Shown here: positions 27,778 through 34,762 of the stretch, in pieces
How the letters are laid out: each line of letters begins with the position of its first letter
How positions within the stretch are numbered: the first letter of the stretch is position 1
NCBI RefSeq assembly: GCF_000425285.1
Contig: NZ_AUDD01000007.1
Span: forward strand, 97,717-161,716
Source: Acidipropionibacterium jensenii DSM 20535
Lineage (GTDB): Bacteria > Actinomycetota > Actinomycetes > Propionibacteriales > Propionibacteriaceae
DNA: 64,000 nt
Direction: 5' to 3'
Made by a program: the position numbers and the translations under genes
The notes under the pieces: generated by a model
Seen by the model: only the letters and a program-made list of their open reading frames with translations
What the model was told of the DNA's origin: nothing
Databases searched by the model: none

Positions 27778-29270
27778 TGGAGCCGCGTAGAGCACGCCGC
27801 GCCGACGACGACCCGCAGAACTCCCAGGAGGTCGACCAGGACGGCACTGACGCCCGCAGGGCCGTCCCCCGTCACGGAGACCGGGCCGAGGGCGCGGCCC
27901 CGGCGGCGGATCATCAGGATCGTGCCGCGCAGACGCTGGGGGATTCCTCGGCGGGTCACCGTCAGCACTCGCGGCGCACCGCCGTGAGGGGCGGGATCAT
28001 CTGCGCGGTGGGATTCGCCGCGCTGGCCCTGGTCGTGGGGACAGGAGTCTCCCTCATCCCGGCCCAGCAGCTCGACCGGGGTCGGGCCACCACCGTGATG
28101 CCCGGACAGACCCTGGTCTGTCCCCCCTCCCAGCAGACCGCCCAGATGGCGGTGGGATCCACCAGCGCGCAGTTGCACGTCTCCGATCTCGGCGGCGCCC
28201 CCCAGCAGGTCCGGGTGCCGATGTCCGGGGCGATCGGCACCGGCGCCCGGCTGGTGCGGTCGGTGAGCGGCCAGGGACGTCCCACCGCCACCACGATGAG
28301 TCTGGTGGGGTCGGGGGCGGGCGCCACCAGCGCCTGGACCAGTTGCGTCACCGCCTCCACCGGCGGCACCGTGATCGTCGCCGACCCGAGCATCTCCGAC
28401 CTCATGGTGACCAACTCCGAGTCCGAGGACACCACTGTCGACGTCTCCCTGAGTGGGGCCAAGGGGGCCATCGACGCCACCGGGTCCCGTGGGATCAGCA
28501 TCGCCGCCGGCGCCAGCAAGGTGCTGCCGCTGTCGGTGTGGGCCCCCGGCAACTCGCCGGTCTCCGCGACCGTGACCAGCGACACCGGCCGGATCGTCGC
28601 GGTTGCCAGAAGCCGTGGGGCCGTCGGTGCGGAGACCGTCGCGATGAGTTCGCCCGCACAGAACCTGTCCATCCCCGCGGTGCCCGCGGGCGCCACCGCC
28701 TCCGAGCTCCTGGTGTCCAACCCGGGATCTGGCAGAGCCACCGTGAAGGTCAGTGCGCTGGCCGCCGGCGGGTCCTTCACGCCCGAGGGGGCCGATGACA
28801 TCGAGGTCGAGCCGAACAGCACGATCGCGGTGGACCTCAGCAAGGCGCTGGCCGGTGAGGCCGTCGGTCTGTCGGTGAGCGCCAGCACCCCGGTGAGCGC
28901 CCAGCTGATGGCGACCCGGGGCAAGGATGTCGCGATGGCGACGCCGGCTGCGGCCGCGACCAGCCTGCAGACCGCTGCTCCACGCGGGGGGACCGTCTCC
29001 CTGTCGAACCCCACCGACCAGGTCACCCGGATCAGCGGCAGCTACCGGACGGTCAAGGGCCAGACGGTGAGGTTCAGCGCATCCCTGGCCGCCGGCACCA
29101 CCTGGACGCGCGGACTGGGCACGGATGCGGGCCATCTGCTCGTGAACGCCGACCACGCCGTCATCGGAGGGGTCTGGTACTCCGCCACCGGACTGTCATC
29201 GGTGCCGCTGTCGGTGGTGAGCGGGAACACCCGGGCCACCCGGATCTCGGTCGACGCCCAACTGTCCTGA
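27777..29270 (+). CDS. DUF5719 family protein
   Basis: A 497-residue protein with a charged cytoplasmic N-terminus (1-62), one membrane helix (about 66-88) and a long extracytoplasmic part rich in Ser, Thr, Ala and Val that looks built from beta repeats. It matches the DUF5719 proteins found after the whiB-linked glycosyltransferase. ATG at 27777 follows GGAGGTGG and overlaps the stop of the preceding gene (TGATG), so the two are co-translated and may act together in surface glycan assembly; function not known. Confidence 0.83.
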   Translation: MEPRRARRADDDPQNSQEVDQDGTDARRAVPRHGDRAEGAAPAADHQDRAAQTLGDSSAGHRQHSRRTAVRGGIICAVGFAALALVVGTGVSLIPAQQLDRGRATTVMPGQTLVCPPSQQTAQMAVGSTSAQLHVSDLGGAPQQVRVPMSGAIGTGARLVRSVSGQGRPTATTMSLVGSGAGATSAWTSCVTASTGGTVIVADPSISDLMVTNSESEDTTVDVSLSGAKGAIDATGSRGISIAAGASKVLPLSVWAPGNSPVSATVTSDTGRIVAVARSRGAVGAETVAMSSPAQNLSIPAVPAGATASELLVSNPGSGRATVKVSALAAGGSFTPEGADDIEVEPNSTIAVDLSKALAGEAVGLSVSASTPVSAQLMATRGKDVAMATPAAAATSLQTAAPRGGTVSLSNPTDQVTRISGSYRTVKGQTVRFSASLAAGTTWTRGLGTDAGHLLVNADHAVIGGVWYSATGLSSVPLSVVSGNTRATRISVDAQLS

Positions 29271-29289
29271 CCGGCCTCCGGACCGCGGT

Positions 29290-29325
29290 GCCGGTCACCG
29301 CGCGGCCGGCCGCGCGGTGACCGGC
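29290..29325. terminator. Perfect 36-bp palindrome between convergent genes
   Basis: Two 18-nt arms pair perfectly with no loop bases, lying 19 nt after the DUF5719 stop and before the end of the convergent gene. No T-run, so a bidirectional terminator is inferred. Confidence 0.6.
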
Positions 29326-29332
29326 TGCCCGG

Positions 29333-29755
29333 TCAGTCGAACTCGGCCCCCGGGTCGATGACGTCGACCGGCAGCCCGGTGAGCGCGCTGAGCTGCTCGA
29401 CCAGGGTGCGGTGCACCAGGATCACCAGGCCCTGAGGAGTGGCCGCCCTCATCTCCAGCGGACGTCGGAACAGCACCACCTTGGCCGGATGGTGCTCGTC
29501 GCCGTCCTGGGCCGAGGTGAGTGGCACGTGATTCTCGATGAAGGACTGCCTCTCGGGAACATCCTCGACACCCACCACCAGCCGGTCCAGGGCCGCCGGG
29601 CAGGTCTGTGAGATCCGCGCCAGGGCCGACCCGACGGCCTCCGCGAAGAACTCCGAGCGGGTCGGACGTGGCGAGGGCACCACCCCGCCGAGGGCGGCGG
29701 GCACGACCAGAGGTCCGCGCATTCCCCGGCCATGACGATCACGACGAGACGACAT
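29333..29755 (-). CDS. Zincin-like metallopeptidase family protein without HExxH
   Basis: A 140-residue protein of the small metallopeptidase-like family found beside DUF3499 in actinobacteria. It opens with a basic RRDRHGRGMRGPL stretch, then a helix and the RVVV-F-RRPLE segment. At the place of the active-site helix it reads VHRTLVEQL: the first His is there, but neither the Glu after it nor the second His of HExxH. Actinobacterial relatives often keep HExxxEQ. Proteolytic activity is therefore doubtful. ATG at 29755 follows TACCGT by 7 nt. Confidence 0.75.
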   Translation of the reverse strand: MSSRRDRHGRGMRGPLVVPAALGGVVPSPRPTRSEFFAEAVGSALARISQTCPAALDRLVVGVEDVPERQSFIENHVPLTSAQDGDEHHPAKVVLFRRPLEMRAATPQGLVILVHRTLVEQLSALTGLPVDVIDPGAEFD

Positions 29756-29762
29756 GCACCCC

Positions 29763-29768
29763 ACGGTA
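29763..29768 (-). promoter_or_regulatory. -10 element of the metallopeptidase-like gene
   Basis: TACCGT on the minus strand, 7 nt from the ATG; only 24 bp separate it from the divergent hexamer. Confidence 0.4.
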
Positions 29769-29792
29769 GTGGTACCGGTGAGCACCGCGGCG

Positions 29793-29798
29793 TAGTCT
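29793..29798 (+). promoter_or_regulatory. -10 element of the DUF3499 gene
   Basis: TAGTCT, 7 nt before the GTG; leaderless type, divergent pair with the metallopeptidase-like gene. Confidence 0.5.
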
Positions 29799-29805
29799 CC
29801 GGCGG

Positions 29806-30219
29806 GTGAGAGAGTGTTCGCGGTCTGGCTGCTCGCGGCCAGCAGTGGCGACGTTGACCTACGTCTACGCCGAGTCCACCGTCGTCCTGGGGCCTCTCGG
29901 CCCGGCGCACGAGCCGGGCTCCTATGACCTGTGCCGGGAGCACTACGGGGTGATGTCGGCCCCCCGCGGCTGGGAGGTCATCCGACTGCCCGGGGTCGAT
30001 GACGCCCCGGCGATCACCGCCGACGACGACCTGATGGCGCTGGCCCGAGCGGTGCGCGAGGCCGGCATGCTCGATGACGAGGTGATCCCCGACAGCCCCG
30101 TCGACCCCGATCCGGACTCCGTGCGGGTGGTCGCCCAGCGCGGCCACCTCAGCGTCATCGTCGACTCCTCGGCGCAGCCGGAGCCGCGACCTCGCCACGC
30201 CGGTCACCGGGGGCACTAG
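29806..30219 (+). CDS. DUF3499 family protein
   Basis: A 137-residue protein typical of DUF3499. The N-terminus carries a Cys pair CSRSGC (4, 9) and a later LCREHY, suggesting a small zinc-binding fold; TLTYVYAESTVVLGPL is the conserved core. The C-terminal third is acidic then Pro/His-rich. GTG at 29806 follows TAGTCT by 7 nt. In many actinobacteria phosphomannomutase comes next, but here only 130 bp lie before the Trm112 gene. Function not known. Confidence 0.87.
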   Translation: MRECSRSGCSRPAVATLTYVYAESTVVLGPLGPAHEPGSYDLCREHYGVMSAPRGWEVIRLPGVDDAPAITADDDLMALARAVREAGMLDDEVIPDSPVDPDPDSVRVVAQRGHLSVIVDSSAQPEPRPRHAGHRGH

Positions 30220-30349
30220 GCTGGGGACCCGATATCCCTATTGGTTCTGCATCCATGCGGGACCTGTTGCCGCACCGCTCCAGCAGACGGTGCGGCCCCG
30301 GGTCGGCCACGACCCGCAGGTCCTGCGATCGTGAGGAGTTGCGCCCGGC

Positions 30350-30673
30350 ATGTCCGATCTTCCCGCCACACCTGAGGCTCTCGACCTGTCAGCGGCCTTC
30401 CTCGAGATTGCCGCCTGTCCGCAGTGTCACTCCAAGTTCGCCCTCGACTATGACCTGGGGGAGCTGGTCTGCTCCAGCCCCGACTGCGGCCTGGCCTTCC
30501 CGGTCCACGACGGGGTTCCCGACCTGAGGATCGACGCCGCCCGGCGTCCCGCCGATGAGGTGCCGGACCCCGCCCCGTCGACCGGCAGCACCGGGTCTGA
30601 CCGCGCGGGGTCTGACAGCACCGGGTCTGACAGCACCGGCACCGATGCCGATCAGGGCGAGGCCGACCGGTGA
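30350..30673 (+). CDS. Trm112 family zinc protein
   Basis: A 107-residue Trm112-like protein. Four cysteines at 23, 26, 41 and 46 form the zinc site, followed by FPVHDGVPDL, the family signature. The family activates methyltransferases in eukaryotes; the bacterial role is unclear. The C-terminus from about 75 on is a low-complexity tail of TGSD repeats written by a 15-bp tandem repeat. The stop overlaps the next start by 4 nt. Confidence 0.87.
   Translation: MSDLPATPEALDLSAAFLEIAACPQCHSKFALDYDLGELVCSSPDCGLAFPVHDGVPDLRIDAARRPADEVPDPAPSTGSTGSDRAGSDSTGSDSTGTDADQGEADR
30593..30637. repeat. 15-bp tandem repeat in the Trm112 tail
   Basis: Three 15-bp units (30593, 30608, 30623), the last two identical, encode the Ser/Gly/Asp/Thr tail in frame. 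Confidence 0.85.
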
Positions 30674-31741
30674 GCGGCGCCTTCGAGGACTCCCGGCTCG
30701 AGACCTCCGCACTGCCCGGTCCGGCCGAGGCCGCACTGCGCTACCTGGCCAGCACCGGCGCACGGATCCGCTCCGACGCGACCGAGCTGGACGCCTCCGC
30801 CCGGCTGGCCGCCACCGATCTGGAGCGACCCCGCGGGGTGCTGGTGGTCGGCCCTGAGGCCAGACTGGTCCGCTCGGTGCTCGAACCGGTCTGTCCGGTT
30901 CCGATGGTCGCCTGGCCCTTCGATCGGCTGCCCGCCTGGGTGGGGCCGCTGGATCTCGTGGTCGCCCTGGACACCGAGACCGACCTGCTGGGTGCCGCCC
31001 CCGCCCAGTCCTGCCTGGAGTCGGTGGCCGAGGCCGAACGGCGCGGTGCGGGGATCCTGCTCGCCGGCCGCGACGGGTCCTCGGCCTGGCGGGCCGCCGG
31101 TCACCGCTCGGCGGTGCGGCTTCCGGTGCTCAGCGGCGACCCGATGTCGGCGGCGGTGGTGGTGCTGGCCCTGCTCGGCCAGATCGGGATCGGCCCGCAC
31201 GTCGACCCGGAACAGGTCGCCCGGGCCGCTGACCTGGTCGCCGAGGCGGCCTCCCCCCCACCACGACCTGGCCACCAATCCTGCCAAGGAGATGGCCTGC
31301 GCCCTGGCCGACGCCGACCCGCTGCTGTGGGGAGGGTCGGTACTGGCCGCGCGATCGGCCAGACGGTGCGCCGAGGCGCTGCGCCGGGCCAGCGGCAGGG
31401 CCGCCCTGTCCGCCGACGCCGACGCCCTGATGCCGGTGATCACCGGCACCCCGGTGCGCGACCCGTTCGCCGACCCGGAGATCGACGGTCTGCCCACCCG
31501 ACCGGTGCTGGTCGTGATGGACGACGGCGAGGCCGGCGACGCCGAGGGCAGAGCGCGGCTGGAGGCCGCCTGCCGCCAGCACGACGTCTCCGCACGCAGG
31601 ATCGGGCTGCCGCTGGGAATGGAGGAGGCCGGCCCGGTCGACCGCTACGTCACCCTGCTGCTGCAGGGCCGGTTCTCCGCGGCCTACCTGGCCCTGGGGC
31701 TCGACCGGCTGGTTCTCGACAGCAGGGCCGGCGCCCGATGA
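30670..31741 (+). pseudogene. SIS-domain protein, TobH-like, with one-base frameshift
   Basis: A phosphosugar isomerase-like protein of the Rv3256c/TobH group found between Trm112 and manA in mycobacteria. Residues 1 to about 195 read normally (SIS-like part with LVVGPEARLV and LDLVVALDTETD). At a run of seven C (31253-31259) the frame slips; removing one C joins it to the expected continuation HHDLATNPAKEMA and WGGSVLAA, giving about 356 residues ending at 31741. As written, the first frame has no stop and runs into the CDF gene. A true mutation, phase switching or a sequencing error are all possible. Confidence 0.75.
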
Positions 31742-32718
31742 GCGCGGAGGAGGGCAGCAGGAGGGCGATCCTCGCCGCCGCGGCGGCGAACCTGGGAATC
31801 GCCGCGACGAAGTTCGTGGCCTGGGCCCTCACCGGCGCCTCCTCGATGCTCGCCGAGGCGATCCACTCCACCGCCGACACCGGCAACCAGGTGCTGCTGA
31901 TCCTCGGGGGCCGGGCCTCCCGGCGGGAACCCGATGAGAACCACCCCTTCGGTCATGGGCGGGCCCGCTACCTGGCCGCCTTCATCGTCGCCATCGTGCT
32001 GTTCAGCCTCGGTGGGCTGTTCGCCCTCTACGAGTGCTACCAGAAGATCGTCGCGGTGCGTGCCGGGGAGCACGACGAGCTGGCCGCCTCCAGATGGTGG
32101 TGGATCCCCCTCGTGGTGGTGCTCGTCGCACTGGTCGCCGAGTCGCTGAGCCTGCGCACCGCGCTGAGGGAGACCCACCGGGCGCGCGCTCACCTGTCGG
32201 TGATCCAGTTCATCCGCCAGTCCAAGGCTCCCGAGCTGCCGGTGGTGATGCTGGAGGACTCCGCGGCCGTGCTCGGCCTGGTCTTCGCCCTGCTCGGCAT
32301 CGGGCTCACCCTGATCACCGGCAACGACATCTTCGACGCCCTCGGCTCCGGGTGCATCGGCCTGCTGCTGGTGGTGGTCGCGGTGATCCTGGGCCGGGAG
32401 ATGATCTCCCTGCTGGAGGGGGAGTCGGCCAGTCCTGCTGACCGAGAGGCGATCGGGACCGCGCTGACCGGCACCGACGGCGTCGAGCGGGTCATCCACA
32501 TGCGCACCGTTCACCTGGGGCCCGAGACGATTCTTCTGGCGGCCAAGATCGCGGTCGCGCCGGGGGACTCGGCCAGCGAGGTGGCGCGGATCATCGACGC
32601 CGCCGAGGCGAGGGTGCGTGCCGCGGTCCCCACCGTCGGGCCGCTCTACCTGGAACCTGACATTCTGCGAGGGGTCGAATCCCGCCCCGGTGCGCCTCGA
32701 GGTACGAAGGAGAACTGA
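31738..32718 (+). CDS. Cation diffusion facilitator family transporter
   Basis: A 326-residue CDF transporter exporting divalent metal (Zn, Mn, Fe or Co) by proton exchange. Five to six hydrophobic helices precede a C-terminal cytoplasmic domain. The metal site is visible in helix 2 as AIHSTADTGNQ (His43, Asp47) and a partner LEDSAAVLG in a later helix. ATG at 31738 overlaps the stop of the restored TobH-like frame by 4 nt and lies in the same frame as the unshifted upstream part. The exact metal is unknown. Confidence 0.87.
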   Translation: MSAEEGSRRAILAAAAANLGIAATKFVAWALTGASSMLAEAIHSTADTGNQVLLILGGRASRREPDENHPFGHGRARYLAAFIVAIVLFSLGGLFALYECYQKIVAVRAGEHDELAASRWWWIPLVVVLVALVAESLSLRTALRETHRARAHLSVIQFIRQSKAPELPVVMLEDSAAVLGLVFALLGIGLTLITGNDIFDALGSGCIGLLLVVVAVILGREMISLLEGESASPADREAIGTALTGTDGVERVIHMRTVHLGPETILLAAKIAVAPGDSASEVARIIDAAEARVRAAVPTVGPLYLEPDILRGVESRPGAPRGTKEN

Positions 32719-32720
32719 TC

Positions 32721-33257
32721 ATGGCCACTCATGTCCTGGTGCTCAACGGTCCCAACCTGGGCCGGCTGGGTCGCCGCGAGCCTCAGATATACGGGACCCT
32801 CACCCATGCGGCGCTGCGCGAACACCTGGTCGCCGTCGGCCATGATCTCGGCCTGAGGGTCGATGTCCGCCAGACCGACGCCGAGGCCCAGATGATCGAC
32901 TGGCTCCACGAGGCCGCCGACAACCGCATCCCGGTGGTCATCAACCCGGCCGCCTGGAGCCACTACTCGATCGCGATCGCCGACGCCGTCGCCCAGCTCG
33001 AGGCGCCCGCCATCGAGGTGCACCTGTCGAATATCGCGACCCGCGAGGAGTTCCGGCACCACAGCGTCGTCTCGGCCTATGTCACCGGCACCATCATCGG
33101 TCTCGGTGCCTCCGGCTACGACTACGCCCTCGAGCACATCACAGCGCTGATGGAACATCCCCAGGAGGACCTGCCCGAACCTCCTCAGATCAACCGTGGA
33201 GCGGTGCAGAGCGCCATCACCGGCGGACCCGACGCCGGCCTCGATCCCCGCAGCTGA
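32721..33257 (+). CDS. aroQ: 3-dehydroquinate dehydratase, type II
   Basis: A 178-residue type II dehydroquinase of the shikimate pathway. Seen are LVLNGPNLGRLGRREPQIYG with the catalytic Tyr24, the substrate loop NPAAWSHYSIAIADA and IEVHLSN with the catalytic His near 104. The usual length is about 145, so it has a C-terminal extension of about 30 polar residues. No other aro gene is adjacent. ATG follows the CDF stop by 2 nt with AAGGAG upstream. Confidence 0.93.
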   Translation: MATHVLVLNGPNLGRLGRREPQIYGTLTHAALREHLVAVGHDLGLRVDVRQTDAEAQMIDWLHEAADNRIPVVINPAAWSHYSIAIADAVAQLEAPAIEVHLSNIATREEFRHHSVVSAYVTGTIIGLGASGYDYALEHITALMEHPQEDLPEPPQINRGAVQSAITGGPDAGLDPRS

Positions 33258-33288
33258 GTCCCGCAGCTGAGTCCCGCTGCAGGGCGGA

Positions 33289-33328
33289 GCGACGGGATCA
33301 CCCACCGGCCGGCGGGTGATCCCGTCGC
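33289..33328. terminator. Bidirectional terminator hairpin
   Basis: Perfect 15-bp stem around a 10-base centre that holds CCGGCCGG, between the convergent aroQ and DUF3039 genes. Confidence 0.65.
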
Positions 33329-33357
33329 GAACTCGCGCGGAGCGGCGCAGGTTCAGC

Positions 33358-33615
33358 TCACTTGCCCGGCTTGCCTGGATTGAGGGACTCCCAGATCTCC
33401 TTGCACTCGGGGCAGACCGGGAACCGCTCGGGATTGCGGGTCGGCACCCACACCTTCCCGCACAGGGCGACCACCGGGGTGCCGTTGACCATCGCGTCGG
33501 TGAGTTTCGCCTTGGGAACATAATGCGAGAACCGCTCGGCGTCGCCGTCCTCGAATGCGGGTTGGGTCCGTTCATCGAGGACGGTCTCGGACCCGGGTGC
33601 AGACTGCGTACTCAT
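33358..33615 (-). CDS. DUF3039 family protein
   Basis: An 85-residue actinobacterial DUF3039 protein. The conserved core is VVALCGKVWVPTRNPERFPVCPECKEIW, with Cys52, Cys68 and Cys71 likely forming part of a metal site. ATG at 33615 follows a TACAAT hexamer by 6 nt. The function of this family is not known. Confidence 0.88.
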   Translation of the reverse strand: MSTQSAPGSETVLDERTQPAFEDGDAERFSHYVPKAKLTDAMVNGTPVVALCGKVWVPTRNPERFPVCPECKEIWESLNPGKPGK

Positions 33616-33621
33616 GCCTGG

Positions 33622-33627
33622 ATTGTA
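33622..33627 (-). promoter_or_regulatory. -10 element of the DUF3039 gene
   Basis: TACAAT on the minus strand, 6 nt from the ATG; the closest match to consensus in the window. Confidence 0.55.
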
Positions 33628-33754
33628 GGCTCGCCGGGATTCGCGCCCCGAGGCGATCGGCTGTTGGCGAAGCCCGGGTCCCACAGGGCCGCGGAGGGTC
33701 TCGCGGGCTTGGTTCGGATGGGTCCGCGTTGCCGTGGCGTGGGATAGTTGACGG

Positions 33755-34711
33755 GTGAGCAGTGAACAGCCGGACCGTGAGGAGACTCGACAGATGGTCG
33801 AGGGACAGGCCAGGCAACTGCCTCCGATGGGGTGGTACCCCGATCCGGCGGGCAGCAGGAAGGAACGGTACTGGGACGGGAACCGGTGGACCCGCAATCT
33901 GCGGTCCGCCCCCGAGGCGCCGAGGAGATCGCACTCCGGTGCGCTTCCCGAGTCCCTGGAGCCGATCCGGCGACGTCATCCCGATGAGCAGCCGCGACGC
34001 CGCGTCGTGCAGCGCCGCTCGGCCGGGGACTCCCAGTCGAGCCCCCAGAGTCCCAGTGGGTACGACCCCGATGAGTACCACTCCGCCTCCCGGGGCCCTG
34101 CTCAGCGCAATCCCTACGACGCCTACCGCTCGGGTGCGGCGTCGGGTCCCGGACGCCTGGACAGCACGACCTCCGATGGCGTCCCGCTGGCTGGATGGTG
34201 GTGGCGGGTGCTGGCCAGTCTCATCGACCAGGCCGTCATCTGGACGATCGTCTCGATCCTGCTGCGCGACCAGTGGCAGGCCTACATGACCGCTCTGGTG
34301 AAGGTCACGGCCGAGTACACGACCCCGGCCCAGCTGCTGTCCGCCCTTCAGAAGGACCCGAATCTGATGGTCACAGCGGGCCTCACCGGTCCGCTGTACA
34401 CCCTGATGATCTATGCGATCTTCGGCCAGGCGATCTACCAGTTCGTGATGCTCGTCGCCTGCTCGGCATCGCTGGGCCAGCTCATCGCCGGTCTGCGGGT
34501 GGTGGAGGTCGGCAAGGGCCGGGAGCACAGCCGTCTGATCTGGTGGCGGGCGGCAGTGAGGGCCCTCACCTGGGGGATCGTCGAGGTGGTCAACATCTAC
34601 CTCGGGATGCTCACCGTGCTCAGCTACCTGATGCCCCTGTTCCAGCGGCGACGCCAGACCCTCCACGACCTCGCCGGCGGCACCCAGGTGATCCGTCCGG
34701 TGCGTCGCTGA
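33755..34711 (+). CDS. RDD family membrane protein with DUF2510 motif
   Basis: A 318-residue protein. The N-terminus has a DUF2510 element (PPMGWYPDPAG and YWDGNRWT near 23-46), then a polar Arg/Ser/Pro-rich linker to about 145, and a C-terminal RDD domain with three to four membrane helices. The RDD Arg-Asp-Asp pattern is weak here (WWRVLASLIDQAV). Function unknown; some RDD proteins transport ions. GTG at 33755 follows a TAGTTG hexamer closely. Confidence 0.8.
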   Translation: MSSEQPDREETRQMVEGQARQLPPMGWYPDPAGSRKERYWDGNRWTRNLRSAPEAPRRSHSGALPESLEPIRRRHPDEQPRRRVVQRRSAGDSQSSPQSPSGYDPDEYHSASRGPAQRNPYDAYRSGAASGPGRLDSTTSDGVPLAGWWWRVLASLIDQAVIWTIVSILLRDQWQAYMTALVKVTAEYTTPAQLLSALQKDPNLMVTAGLTGPLYTLMIYAIFGQAIYQFVMLVACSASLGQLIAGLRVVEVGKGREHSRLIWWRAAVRALTWGIVEVVNIYLGMLTVLSYLMPLFQRRRQTLHDLAGGTQVIRPVRR

Positions 34712-34762
34712 GGTCACCGGCCCCCACTCCCTGTTCCCAGATCCTCTGAAAGGCCCCCTGAC

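Noticed and set aside
30670..32718. A genuine 682-residue TobH-CDF fusion protein
   Set aside because: The middle about 160 residues are frame-shifted nonsense, and both the normal TobH continuation and the CDF start are visible.
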